NCBI RefSeq assembly: GCF_021513235.1 | Contig: NZ_CP090976.1 | Location: 1,178,001 to 1,242,000 of the forward strand | From: Kaistella sp. 97-N-M2 | Lineage (GTDB): Bacteria; Bacteroidota; Bacteroidia; Flavobacteriales; Weeksellaceae | Length of the DNA: 64,000 bases | Direction of reading: 5' to 3' | Shown: positions 52,068-61,490 of the stretch, one piece after another | Layout: each line of letters starts with the position of its first letter | Position numbering within the stretch: position 1 is the first letter of the stretch | Notes under the pieces: generated by a model | Database searches by the model: none | Seen by the model: only the letters and a program-made list of their open reading frames with translations | What the model was told of the DNA's origin: nothing | Program-made: the position numbers and the translations under genes

Positions 52068-54266
52068 ATGGCATATTTAAGATTTAAAGCATTAGAAATG
52101 CTTTCCTTTAAAGATTATAGAAAAGACAATGCAGTGGAAGTTCCTGCGAAACTGTCGGAATTATTCTGCCAAAATGTGTTTTCGGAGGAAACGATGAGAT
52201 CTTACCTCACGCAGGAAGCCTTCAAATCCATTCAGGACGCAATAAAGCGAGGCACCAAAATTCAGCGGGACGTTGCCGATCAAATTGCAGTTGCGATGAA
52301 GGACTGGGCCTTGAGTAAAGGTGCAACGCACTATACGCATTGGTTTCAACCCTTAACGGGTTCCACGGCAGAAAAGCACGATTCTTTCTTCACGCCTTTC
52401 GAAAGCGACCGTGCCATTGAAAGATTTTCGGGCGGAATGTTAATTCAGCAGGAGCCTGACGCTTCTTCTTTTCCAAACGGGGGAATTAGAAATACGTTCG
52501 AGGCGCGAGGATATACCGCCTGGGATCCCACTTCGCCGGCGTTTATCGTTGGTACAACGCTTTGTATTCCTTCGATTTTTATTTCTTACACAGGAGAAAC
52601 TTTAGACTATAAAGCACCTTTATTAAGGGCCTTGCATGCAGTTGATACAGCGGCAACAGATATTTGCAGATCCTATTTCGATAAAAATGTAACCAAGGTA
52701 AGCCCGACTTTGGGTTGGGAACAGGAATATTTCCTGGTTGACTCGGCCCTGTATCAATCGCGACCTGATCTCGTTATTACAGGGAAAACCTTGATGGGGC
52801 ATTCGCCCGCTAAAGGACAGCAGTTGGATGATCATTATTTCGGCTCCATCCCCACACGGGTGATGAACTTTATGAAGGAGCTCGAGATCGAGTGCATGAA
52901 GTTGGGAATTCCCGTAACCACACGTCATAACGAAGTTGCCCCAAACCAGTTCGAGTTGGCGCCGATGTTCGAAGAGGTGAACGTTGCGGTAGACCACAAC
53001 TCCTTATTAATGGACATTATGGCGAGAGTGGCGCACAAACACCACTTTCATATTCTCTTCCACGAAAAACCTTTTGCCGGCGTTAATGGAAGTGGAAAAC
53101 ATAACAACTGGAGCATGGCGACGGACACGGGAGAAAATCTTTTAAGCCCCGGAAAAAATCCAAAGAAAAATCTACAGTTTCTTACCTTTTTCGTGAATAC
53201 GATTAAAGCGGTTCACGACTATGCAGATTTATTACGTGCAAGCATTGCATCTGCAAGCAACGATCACCGTTTGGGTGCCAATGAAGCGCCGCCCGCAATT
53301 ATTTCTACCTTTATAGGAACACAACTTTTCAGTGTTTTGGAAGAATTGGAAAAAGTGACGGACGGAAAGTTATCGCCGGAAGAAAAAACAGAACTTAAAT
53401 TAAATGTTGTAGGAAAGATCCCGATGATTTTGCTGGATAATACAGACCGCAACCGAACTTCCCCGTTTGCCTTTACCGGAAATAAATTTGAAATCCGGGC
53501 TGTAGGTTCTTCTGCGAACTGTGCAGAGGTGATGACGGTGATGAATTCGATTGTTGCGAAACAGTTGCAGACCTTCAAAAAAGAAGTTGATGCGCTCATT
53601 GAAAAAGGATTGAAAAAGGATGAAGCCATTTTCAATATTTTGAGAGAGTACATTAAACAGTCAAAAAACATCATGTTCGAAGGCGATGGTTATTCGGAAG
53701 ATTGGGCGCTGGAAGCAGAGAAACGCGGTTTAAGTAATTTAAAAACGACGCCGGAGGCTTTAAAAAGAGAGATGGACGATAAATTTGTGGCACTTTACGA
53801 AGAGTTGGGAATTTATACACACCGGGAAATCGAAGCCCGGAATGAAATTAAGTTAGAAAAATATTCTACCGTTATTGGAATTGAAGCCACAGTGCTCGCC
53901 GACATTGCCCGGAATCACATTATTCCATGTGCTTTAAATTATCAGAACCGATTGATTGAAAACGTGAAAGGGCTTAAGGATATCTTTGGCGAAAAAGAAT
54001 TTAAAAAATTGGCCAGCGAACAGATGAATATGATCGCAGAAATATCGGAGCATGTGTCCATTATTAAAGTTGAGGTCGACCGTTTGCTCGCTGCGATTAC
54101 AATGGCGAAAACCGCTGATAATTCTCAGACGATGGCCGAAATTTTCTGTAATGATGTTAAGCCGCTCTTTGATAAAATCAGGAATTCAGCAGATGAGTTG
54201 GAAATGATGGTTGATGATGAGCTTTGGCCAATGACTAAATATCGCGAATTACTATTCACAAGATAA
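52068..54266 (+). CDS. glnN: Type III glutamine synthetase
   Basis: 732 aa, the length of GSIII, the large glutamine synthetase typical of Bacteroidota. It joins ammonia to glutamate with ATP. Conserved blocks include GWEQEYFLVD, RHNEVAPNQFELAP near residue 285, NGSGKHNNWSM near 340, the ATP-site RNRTSPFAFTGNKFEIRAVGSS and a long C-terminal helical extension. A strong terminator follows. Upstream is a 210-bp AT-rich region with a putative promoter. Confidence 0.95.
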   Translation: MAYLRFKALEMLSFKDYRKDNAVEVPAKLSELFCQNVFSEETMRSYLTQEAFKSIQDAIKRGTKIQRDVADQIAVAMKDWALSKGATHYTHWFQPLTGSTAEKHDSFFTPFESDRAIERFSGGMLIQQEPDASSFPNGGIRNTFEARGYTAWDPTSPAFIVGTTLCIPSIFISYTGETLDYKAPLLRALHAVDTAATDICRSYFDKNVTKVSPTLGWEQEYFLVDSALYQSRPDLVITGKTLMGHSPAKGQQLDDHYFGSIPTRVMNFMKELEIECMKLGIPVTTRHNEVAPNQFELAPMFEEVNVAVDHNSLLMDIMARVAHKHHFHILFHEKPFAGVNGSGKHNNWSMATDTGENLLSPGKNPKKNLQFLTFFVNTIKAVHDYADLLRASIASASNDHRLGANEAPPAIISTFIGTQLFSVLEELEKVTDGKLSPEEKTELKLNVVGKIPMILLDNTDRNRTSPFAFTGNKFEIRAVGSSANCAEVMTVMNSIVAKQLQTFKKEVDALIEKGLKKDEAIFNILREYIKQSKNIMFEGDGYSEDWALEAEKRGLSNLKTTPEALKREMDDKFVALYEELGIYTHREIEARNEIKLEKYSTVIGIEATVLADIARNHIIPCALNYQNRLIENVKGLKDIFGEKEFKKLASEQMNMIAEISEHVSIIKVEVDRLLAAITMAKTADNSQTMAEIFCNDVKPLFDKIRNSADELEMMVDDELWPMTKYRELLFTR

Positions 54267-54283
54267 AAGCATTAACATTCAAG

Positions 54284-54311
54284 ATCCCGCATTGATTGCG
54301 GGATTTTTTTT
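54284..54311 (+). terminator. Terminator of glnN
   Basis: Arms ATCCCGCA and TGCGGGAT followed by eight T. Confidence 0.9.
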
Positions 54312-54579
54312 GGTATTAACTCCATTGTCATAGAAGAATGTAATAAAGCGCATAGATGGTTTGAATAAATGTTAACAAATCATAATAAAAATAAAAACGC
54401 AATCACCAAATTACGGCGATTGCGATTCATTTTCTCTTAACATTACATTCTAAAATGTTAAAATGTGTTAAAATGACTTTTATGAAAAGGTGTTTTCACC
54501 TGTACATTAAGGGTAATACTTACTTTTGCTTTGCATTTAAAAACAAATATCACTTTTTAACACAGGAAATCAAATATAT
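54312..54579. other. AT-rich intergenic region before the NlpC/P60 gene
   Basis: Contains a CGCAATC/GATTGCG hairpin (54398-54424) and a -7-like TACTTTTG at 54521-54528, 52 bp before the next ATG. Several TAA(C)A-rich short repeats (AAAATGTTAAAATGTG) are seen, with no coding potential. Confidence 0.45.
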
Positions 54580-55269
54580 ATGAAGAAAAGAGTTTTGGTT
54601 TATTTGGTTGGTGCGATTGCTACATTTTCAATGCAATCTTGTGTTACCAACTACACAGTATCTGCTCCACCAACCTATATTAATGAATACAAATCAGATG
54701 CCAAACTTGCATCTATTGATCATAAAAAACTAGAGATTGCTAAACTGCAATTACTTAACAGCTTTAAAGAAGAAAAAGCAGCTGCAGCGAAAAGTTTAGA
54801 AGCTTCAATTAAAAATGAAGAAATCGCAAAAACGGTAAGATTCACAAGAAAAATCGACGATATTTTAACAGAAGCAGAATCTTACTTAGGAACTCCCTAC
54901 CGATATGGTGGAATGACCAGAAAGGGAATCGACTGTTCTGCCTTCGTGCTTTCAGTTTTTGGTGCCGCGGCGGGGATGAATTTGCCTAGAGTTGCAGCTT
55001 CACAAGCACAGGAAGGAGAAAAAATTGATAAAGAAAACCTTCAGAAAGGAGATTTGGTTTTCTTTTCCCACAGCAGAGGAAGAATTTCTCACGTAGGAAT
55101 CGTGGAAAATGTAACGGAAGACGGTCAAATCATGTTCATACATGCAGCCACCTCGAGGGGCGTAATGATATCTTCGCTGAATGACTCGTATTGGGGACCA
55201 AAATTTAGATTTGCGAAGCGGGTAATGTCTCAGGAAGTCTTTAACAGTAATTTTGCAAATAATAATTAA
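54580..55269 (+). CDS. NlpC/P60 (C40) family lipoprotein peptidase
   Basis: 229 aa. The lipobox SMQSC gives Cys21. A Lys/Ala-rich helical linker precedes the C40 domain: LGTPYRYGGMTRKGIDCSAFV with the catalytic Cys119, RISHVGIV with the His, and FIHAATSRGV. These enzymes cut stem peptides of peptidoglycan (gamma-D-Glu-DAP or related bonds) and are tethered at the envelope. The following genes on the opposite strand make the elongation machinery for the same polymer. Confidence 0.9.
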   Translation: MKKRVLVYLVGAIATFSMQSCVTNYTVSAPPTYINEYKSDAKLASIDHKKLEIAKLQLLNSFKEEKAAAAKSLEASIKNEEIAKTVRFTRKIDDILTEAESYLGTPYRYGGMTRKGIDCSAFVLSVFGAAAGMNLPRVAASQAQEGEKIDKENLQKGDLVFFSHSRGRISHVGIVENVTEDGQIMFIHAATSRGVMISSLNDSYWGPKFRFAKRVMSQEVFNSNFANNN

Positions 55270-55293
55270 ACGCAGATATTAATAATTGATACG

Positions 55294-55320
55294 AAAGCCA
55301 CCAGCAATGGTGGCTTTTTT
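55294..55320 (+). terminator. Terminator of the NlpC/P60 gene
   Basis: Arms AAAGCCACC and GGTGGCTTT plus a T run. Confidence 0.9.
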
Positions 55321-55322
55321 CG

Positions 55323-55590
55323 TGCAGAATTTTAATACACTGGAAGGTTTCATCAAGCTTCAGTTTAATATTGAACTTTCCGAAGAAGCGATATAAAGTA
55401 CAATCTAAAAGCAATAAGCACTGTTGAATTAAAAGCTTTTTATCGATGCCATTCTACAGTTTGTTGCGAAGCTATTAAACCTTTAAGTGCAAGCTATTTA
55501 TATGTTCGCACTGTACTTCTTTAAGACAGAAGACGGTTGTAAGAACAAAATAAATTCAACAAGAAGAAGCATCAGACAAATTCTTAGACA
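55323..55590. other. Unassigned intergenic stretch, possibly decayed coding sequence
   Basis: 268 bp between the terminator and the rodA stop. Short frames such as QNFNTLEGFIKLQFNIEL look coding-like but are broken by stops after about 25 codons, and no family is recognised. No clear hairpin, repeat or promoter. Confidence 0.3.
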
Positions 55591-56820
55591 TTAAACCAAA
55601 CTGTTCTGATCCGTATAATTAAGTTTAAAGAAAATAAAGGTCATAATTGAAAATGCCAGGAGCGAAGAACCTCCGTAACTAAAAAAGGGCAGAGGAATAC
55701 CAACTGTGGGAAAAAGGCCCATTACCATCCCTAAATTAATGGCAAAGTGCATAAGCAGGATCGAAGCAAAACAATAGCCGAAAACGCGGTTAAAAGTCGA
55801 TTTTTGCCGTTCTGAAAGATAATAGATCCGTCCAATAAATATTGCGTAGAAAATTACCAGCAGCGAAGCACCAAAGAATCCCCATTCTTCACCCACCGTA
55901 CAGAAAATGTAATCGGTTTCCTGTTCCGGAACGAATTTACCCTGCGTTACAGAGCCTTCTTTATAGCCTTTTCCGAAAAATCCGCCGGAGCCAATTGCCG
56001 TTTTTGAATAGAGCAGGTTGTAACCGGATGTATCCCGGAAGGCCTTTTCGCCTTTGTATAATACTTCAATCCGTTCTCTTTGATGCTTCGGCATTTTCTC
56101 TAAAATAGTGGGCGTAATAAAAGCCAGCCCACAAAGCAGTATGAAAGAACCGCCGAAATTTGCGAGGGAAAAAATATTCCAGTTGATTTTATGATAATTG
56201 AACAGAATGACGAAGCCATAGATTACCGCCACGCCGAGAATTACATAAACGGGATCGACCGCAAGCGCCACCAGGAAAACCGCAGCTAAAATTCCACCGA
56301 CTCCAAAAAACCATCCACTTAACCCTTCCCGAAACAAGGCGATAAAATACGCCGTGAATACCAGCAGCGAGCCAACATCCGGAATTGCCAAAACCACTGC
56401 TGCAGGAATACCGATAATGGCAAGAGACGTCCAGAGCGATTTTTTAACCTTTAAATTAAAATCTGGCCCCGAGACATAATTCGCGAGCATCAGGGAAACC
56501 CCGATTTTTGCAAATTCCACGGGCTGCATCGTGACTCCGCCAAACTTGTACCAGTTTTTTTGGCCTAAAATTTCAGTTCCAAACGGAAAAAGACCAATGA
56601 GTAACAGAACTCCGCCCACATAGATGATGCTCGAAAAATTTTCGAAAAACTTGGTCCGCATCATAAAAATCATCAAACCAACCACGAGCGAAATCCCGAA
56701 AAAAATCAGTTGTTTTTTCCCGAGCGTTTCGTCCACACTATAAATATTCGCCACTGCAAAACTGGAGATGGCGAGATACATAAAAATGCTGGTTTTATCT
56801 AATCCTTCTGTCCACTTCAT
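55591..56820 (-). CDS. rodA: Rod shape-determining SEDS glycosyltransferase RodA
   Basis: 409 aa, about ten membrane segments. SEDS peptidoglycan polymerase of the elongasome, working with PBP2. Conserved segments include WYKFGGVTMQPVEFAKIGV, AIPDVGSLLVF and EQETDYIFCTVGEEWGFFG, and the C-terminal GIPLPFFSYGGSS signature. The start overlaps the mrdA stop by 4 bp. Confidence 0.95.
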   Translation of the reverse strand: MKWTEGLDKTSIFMYLAISSFAVANIYSVDETLGKKQLIFFGISLVVGLMIFMMRTKFFENFSSIIYVGGVLLLIGLFPFGTEILGQKNWYKFGGVTMQPVEFAKIGVSLMLANYVSGPDFNLKVKKSLWTSLAIIGIPAAVVLAIPDVGSLLVFTAYFIALFREGLSGWFFGVGGILAAVFLVALAVDPVYVILGVAVIYGFVILFNYHKINWNIFSLANFGGSFILLCGLAFITPTILEKMPKHQRERIEVLYKGEKAFRDTSGYNLLYSKTAIGSGGFFGKGYKEGSVTQGKFVPEQETDYIFCTVGEEWGFFGASLLVIFYAIFIGRIYYLSERQKSTFNRVFGYCFASILLMHFAINLGMVMGLFPTVGIPLPFFSYGGSSLLAFSIMTFIFFKLNYTDQNSLV

Positions 56821-58835
56821 TTGGCGGGGGTATTACTTTTTAATCTTGTTCGAAGGGAATCTCTTTTATAAATCAGTTTAGTTCGTATCGCCGGGTTTTT
56901 AATAAATTTCAGACTGTCTTCTATATTCTGAATTTTTACGGAGTCTTTGTTGGGTTCTTTGTAAAGCCCTTTCCTTTTCAGTTCTCCCACCCATTGTCTT
57001 TGATATTCCGGCATAAAACTGGCGTTTACCAGCTTTTTGTAAAGTTGTTCGCGCTTTAAGTCGCCCGTCAGGTATTTTTCTGCAATAGCGGTTGCGGCAG
57101 GCCCAGCCCAGGTGCCACCGAAGCCGGCGTGTTCGAAAACAGCCGCAATAACGATTTTAGGATTTTCTGCGGGTGCCGCCAAAACGAAAATAGAATTATC
57201 TTTTCCCTGCGGAACCTGGGCTGTTCCTGTTTTTGCGAGCATGGTGAAATCATTGGATTTTAAACTTCTTGCGGTTCCGTTTAAAACTACGGCTTCCATC
57301 CCTTTGATGATGGGTTCGAAATGTTTCGGTTCGACCAGAGTTTTATGCTTTACTTTAAATCTTGGATCCGGGTTTGGTTTTCCATCGATGGATTTTACGA
57401 TATGTGGCGTATAATACCAGCCTCTGTTTACAATTGCTGCAACCACATTGGCCATTTGTAAAGGCGTTAAAAGAACATCGCCCTGGCCCATCCCGTTAAA
57501 AATTGAACCGTTCATCGTATAAGCAGAACTCCAGTCTTTTTTGCCGCCACTTCGCTTTTCGTAAAATTCGCCCGTCGGAATTCGGCCTTTAGAACCTACC
57601 GCAATATCATTATTCAGAAATTCGCCGACGCCAAAACTGCTCATGATTTTTTTCCATTCATTAACTCCTTTGGTGGGATTACCCGGATATTTATCCATAA
57701 TAGCGATATAGGCATGAGAGAAATAGCAATTGCTCGAAACCTGAATCGCGGGAATGAGCGGATCTGCACCACCGTGACCTTTAATTCTTAAACCTCTGTA
57801 ATAAAATCCTCCACCACACGGAAAGATGGTATTTTCATCCATCACCCCCATCTGCATGGCGGCCGCGGCGGTTAGCAATTTGAAAGTGGATCCCGGCGGA
57901 TAAGCTGCCTGCACGGACCGATCGAAAGTAGGGCGGTTGTTATAAACCGTATCCATTTGCAGCCGATACAGGTTTTTGGTTTTTTCCGGTCCGATGAAAA
58001 GATTCGGATCGATATCCGGGCCGGTGGCCAAAACCAAGATTTCTCCCGTCGCCGGATCTATCGCCACAATGGCGCCCTGCTTATTCACCATCATTTCCTC
58101 GGCCATTTTCTGCAGATCGTAGTCGATGGTGAGCGTAATATCTTTTCCGGTAACTACGTCTTTATCTAACGTACCGTTTTTGTAGGAACCGATGCTTCGC
58201 AGCCGAATGTCTTTCTGAATATACTGCACTCCTTTTTCCCCGCGCAGCTCCTTTTCATAGGATTTCTCAACCCCGGTTTTTCCGATAAAGTCGCCCGGTA
58301 AATAATACAGCGAATCTTTTTTAATCTCCCGATCATTCACTTCATTCGTGTAGCCTAAAAGATTTCCAGAGGTGGAAACCTCATACTGTCGTTGTGGCCG
58401 CGAAACAATATTAAAAGCAGGGTACTTAAAAATAATTTCCTGAATTCTTGCAATTTCTTCCCGGCTTAGGTTTTTCGTAAAGGTGATCGGTGTGAGCTTC
58501 GAATAATATTTTTCCTTTTTAATTGCATTAATTCTGGTGATGAAATCGGCTTTGGTGATCTTCATTAAATTACAAAAATCCAAAGTATCAAAATCCGGAC
58601 GCATCAGCGCCTCCGTGAAAGAGATCTCGTAAGAGGGCTGATTGCCCACCATAATTTTTCCGTTGCGGTCGAAAATGACGCCGCGTTGCGGAATTATATA
58701 TTCGGTTTTAATGGAAGTGTTTGCCGCATTTAAGGCATATCGGTCTGTAAAAAGCTGCAGATAGGATAGTCTCGCGATAAATATTAAAGCAAGCAAAATG
58801 AGAACAGCAGTGATTTTGAGGTATTGTGATTTCAA
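56817..58835 (-). CDS. mrdA: Penicillin-binding protein 2, elongasome transpeptidase
   Basis: 672 aa. One N-terminal membrane helix, a pedestal domain starting at IIPQRGVIFDRNG, then the transpeptidase domain: PPGSTFKLL (SxxK), VSSNCYF (SxN), and AKTGTAQVP (KTG). It cross-links peptidoglycan during cell elongation with RodA. It overlaps both mreD and rodA by 4 bp. Confidence 0.95.
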   Translation of the reverse strand: MKSQYLKITAVLILLALIFIARLSYLQLFTDRYALNAANTSIKTEYIIPQRGVIFDRNGKIMVGNQPSYEISFTEALMRPDFDTLDFCNLMKITKADFITRINAIKKEKYYSKLTPITFTKNLSREEIARIQEIIFKYPAFNIVSRPQRQYEVSTSGNLLGYTNEVNDREIKKDSLYYLPGDFIGKTGVEKSYEKELRGEKGVQYIQKDIRLRSIGSYKNGTLDKDVVTGKDITLTIDYDLQKMAEEMMVNKQGAIVAIDPATGEILVLATGPDIDPNLFIGPEKTKNLYRLQMDTVYNNRPTFDRSVQAAYPPGSTFKLLTAAAAMQMGVMDENTIFPCGGGFYYRGLRIKGHGGADPLIPAIQVSSNCYFSHAYIAIMDKYPGNPTKGVNEWKKIMSSFGVGEFLNNDIAVGSKGRIPTGEFYEKRSGGKKDWSSAYTMNGSIFNGMGQGDVLLTPLQMANVVAAIVNRGWYYTPHIVKSIDGKPNPDPRFKVKHKTLVEPKHFEPIIKGMEAVVLNGTARSLKSNDFTMLAKTGTAQVPQGKDNSIFVLAAPAENPKIVIAAVFEHAGFGGTWAGPAATAIAEKYLTGDLKREQLYKKLVNASFMPEYQRQWVGELKRKGLYKEPNKDSVKIQNIEDSLKFIKNPAIRTKLIYKRDSLRTRLKSNTPAK

Positions 58836-59338
58836 ACTTTTTGTTTGATTTTAAATGCTAAGGAGTAGAGCAGTATAAATATAAACGAAATCGCACTGGT
58901 TGCCAAAATATTGAGGAAGATTTCGAAAATGCGGCTCAGTTTAAAAAATTCAATATACTGCACCAAAAATTGGTGTAAAAAAATACTGGAGAATATAAAA
59001 AACAGATATTGCGACCACTGCAACGTTTGAAAGGAGAAAAAATCGGTGGACGTATCGGTTGAAGTCCGAAAAATTAAGGTTCGGAAATAGGCGATAACTA
59101 AGGTGGCAAAAGCATTGATTCCCCATGTGTAAAGAAATGCATCGATGCCGAGACCCAAAAGAAAACTCAACGCCAAAAACTGAAATTTATTTCTAAAGAA
59201 TGGATAAAACATGATGAATACGGGATACAAAACCGGCGTGTATTTTCCGAAGAGCGTAATCCTGTTCAGCACAAAAATTTGTAATGCAATCAGCAAAACA
59301 ATCATCAGAATATCTGTAAATAAGGTTCTGCTTATCAT
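58832..59338 (-). CDS. mreD: Rod shape-determining protein MreD
   Basis: 168 aa, five membrane segments and little else, as in the MreD family. GLGIDAFLYTWGINAFAT matches its most conserved part. Assignment is supported by position between mreC and mrdA, with 4-bp overlaps on both sides. Confidence 0.88.
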   Translation of the reverse strand: MISRTLFTDILMIVLLIALQIFVLNRITLFGKYTPVLYPVFIMFYPFFRNKFQFLALSFLLGLGIDAFLYTWGINAFATLVIAYFRTLIFRTSTDTSTDFFSFQTLQWSQYLFFIFSSIFLHQFLVQYIEFFKLSRIFEIFLNILATSAISFIFILLYSLAFKIKQKV

Positions 59339-60186
59339 TTCTCTTTGTTTATCGTCGCCTGCAACGTATCCTGAATTTTCTGAACTTCTGCTTTTTTCAG
59401 GTTTTTAACCACATAAATTTTGCTGAGGTTTCCCATTTTTTCGCTCAGTTCCACAGAAATGTCCCAGAAGCCGGTTTTGCTGTCCACTTCATACCCGGAA
59501 ACTTTTCCCACCATCACGCCTTGCGGAAAAAGCGCCGATTTGCCGTCGGTGATTATGGTATCGCCTACCTGAAGCGGAACATATTTCGGAATATCCGAAA
59601 GATGCATGGTTCTGGAGTCGTCGCCGCGCCAGGTTAACGTTCCGAAATAGCCGGATTTTTTCAGGGAAGCATTAATTTTTATTTTATTGATGCTTAAAAC
59701 AGATTGTACCAAGGCATAAGATTCTGTCGTGTTAATCACGATTCCCGCGATGCCTTTCGGTGCCATTACCCCCATTTTTGGCAGAACGCCGTCTCTTTTT
59801 CCACGGTTGATGGTAAAGTAATTGTCTTTTCTGTTAATGCTGTTAAAAACGATTTCGCCATCCACGAAGGTATAAATCTGTCCGCCACCGATGGTATCGT
59901 GAACTTTACGAAACTGCGGCAAAGTGGTGGAGTTTTTACCGTAAACCTGCTCCATCAAATCTTTATTTTGAGAGACCAGCTGATCGTTAATCTGCTTCAG
60001 TTTCAAATAAGAAGCACCTTCGTCAATATACCCGGAAACCCAGGAATTGAAGGCCGCGGTTTGCCCCGCAACCCAGGACTGCTGCATTGAATTTCTGCTG
60101 AAAATCAAGACCAAGGCAATGAGTTGCAGAAATATAAAGAAGACGAATAGGCCGTTCTTCGAAAATAATCTCAGCAAAAATCCCAT
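59335..60186 (-). CDS. mreC: Rod shape-determining protein MreC
   Basis: 283 aa. One N-terminal membrane segment, a short coiled coil (LKLKQINDQLVSQNKDLMEQV), then the periplasmic beta-barrel domain with FTINRGKRDGVLPKMGVMAPKGIAG. It regulates PBP2-RodA activity. It starts 27 bp after mreB. Confidence 0.93.
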   Translation of the reverse strand: MGFLLRLFSKNGLFVFFIFLQLIALVLIFSRNSMQQSWVAGQTAAFNSWVSGYIDEGASYLKLKQINDQLVSQNKDLMEQVYGKNSTTLPQFRKVHDTIGGGQIYTFVDGEIVFNSINRKDNYFTINRGKRDGVLPKMGVMAPKGIAGIVINTTESYALVQSVLSINKIKINASLKKSGYFGTLTWRGDDSRTMHLSDIPKYVPLQVGDTIITDGKSALFPQGVMVGKVSGYEVDSKTGFWDISVELSEKMGNLSKIYVVKNLKKAEVQKIQDTLQATINKEK

Positions 60187-60213
60187 CGGTTAATGTTCGT
60201 AAAAAGTTAAAAT

Positions 60214-61239
60214 TTATTTAATAAGGAAGTTGAACTTATCCATGTTTTTTAAAGCGATGCCTGTTCCGCGAACTACGGCTCTCAAAGGATCCTCCGCTAC
60301 AAAAACGGGAAGTCCGGTTTTTCGGTGAAGTCGGTCTGCAAGTCCTCTCAATAAAGCGCCACCACCTGCAAGATAAATTCCTGTCTTATAGATGTCTGCG
60401 GCCAATTCCGGCGGTGTAAGAGAAAGCGTTTCCATCACAGCATCTTCAATACGGATGATTGATTTGTCTAAAGCACGGGCAATTTCTTTATAGTTAACCA
60501 TAATTTCTTTTGGCTTACCCGTAATTAAGTCACGCCCCTGTACCGGCACGTCTTCAATATCGACATCTAGTTCTTCCACGGCAGAACCGGCTTCAATTTT
60601 AATTCTTTCGGCGGTTCTTTCTCCGATATATAAATTGTGGTGTGTTCTTAAATAATACGCAATATCATTGGTGAAAACGTCGCCCGCGATCTTTACGGAT
60701 TTGTCGCAAACGATGCCGCCCAAAGCGACAACTGCGATTTCCGTAGTTCCACCACCGATGTCGATGATCATGTTACCTTCGGGTTTTTGCACATCAATGC
60801 CAACTCCTATTGCCGCGGCCATTGGTTCGTAAATAAGGCGTACTTCTTTCGCATTTACTTTTTGCGCAGAATCTCGTACGGCTCTTTTTTCCACTTCCGT
60901 AATGCCGGAAGGAATACAGATTACGATTTTTAATGTAGGTTGAAAAAGTTTTCCTTTGATGCCCGGAATTTGTTTGATGAATTCCTTGATCATATGTTCA
61001 GACGCATGAAAATCAGCGATAACGCCGTCTTTCAAAGGTCGGATGGTTTTAATGTCTTCGTGGGTTTTGCCCTGCATATGTTTCGCTTTCTCCCCAACCG
61101 CAATTGGTTTTCCGCTGCTGCGTTCGATAGCTACGATAGATGGCTGATCAATAACGATCTTGTTGTTGTGTATAATAAGTGTGTTCGCTGTTCCCAGATC
61201 TATCGCGATATCCTGCGTGAACATATCAAATAACCCCAT
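60214..61239 (-). CDS. mreB: Rod shape-determining actin homologue MreB
   Basis: 341 aa bacterial actin that organises lateral wall synthesis. Actin-fold phosphate loops AIDLGTANTLI and IIDIGGGTTEIAV, and the adenosine segment LAGGGALLRGL, are intact. It is the first gene of mreBCD-mrdA-rodA, with a promoter-like TATCTTTG 25 bp upstream. Confidence 0.97.
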   Translation of the reverse strand: MGLFDMFTQDIAIDLGTANTLIIHNNKIVIDQPSIVAIERSSGKPIAVGEKAKHMQGKTHEDIKTIRPLKDGVIADFHASEHMIKEFIKQIPGIKGKLFQPTLKIVICIPSGITEVEKRAVRDSAQKVNAKEVRLIYEPMAAAIGVGIDVQKPEGNMIIDIGGGTTEIAVVALGGIVCDKSVKIAGDVFTNDIAYYLRTHHNLYIGERTAERIKIEAGSAVEELDVDIEDVPVQGRDLITGKPKEIMVNYKEIARALDKSIIRIEDAVMETLSLTPPELAADIYKTGIYLAGGGALLRGLADRLHRKTGLPVFVAEDPLRAVVRGTGIALKNMDKFNFLIK

Positions 61240-61263
61240 TTTTTGCTGATTTTTTTAAGTTTA

Positions 61264-61292
61264 CAAAGATATAAATTTAGAACCGTTCTAAA
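61264..61292 (-). promoter_or_regulatory. Promoter and candidate operator of the mreBCD-mrdA-rodA operon
   Basis: On the minus strand TATCTTTG (61271-61264) is an exact TAnnTTTG -7 box. Four bp upstream of it lies a 7-bp inverted repeat TTTAGAA-CCG-TTCTAAA (61276-61292), over the spacer where a regulator could act. The rest of the 250-bp gap to hemA shows nothing else clear. Confidence 0.5.
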
Positions 61293-61473
61293 AATTACAT
61301 TTCAACTAATTTTGGTTAAAGTTTTATTAAAGTTGGTGTGGTGAATAGTATAACTTTTTTATTCTGCAAATATTTCATTTAGAAGGGTAAATAAGTATTT
61401 TGATGAGCTTTTTGTCTCGATTTTGATGATAATCTTCATGCTGCATTCTAACCCTGTTTTCAATTAAAAATCT

Positions 61474-61481
61474 TAAATTTG
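61474..61481 (+). promoter_or_regulatory. -7 box of hemA
   Basis: TAAATTTG fits TAnnTTTG and ends 9 bp before the ATG at 61491, so the transcript would have almost no 5' leader. Confidence 0.4.
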
Positions 61482-61490
61482 CGATTGCTT

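Noticed and set aside
61479-61490. TTG start adding four residues to HemA
   Set aside because: It falls inside the likely -7 box, and the ATG at 61491 is a standard start.
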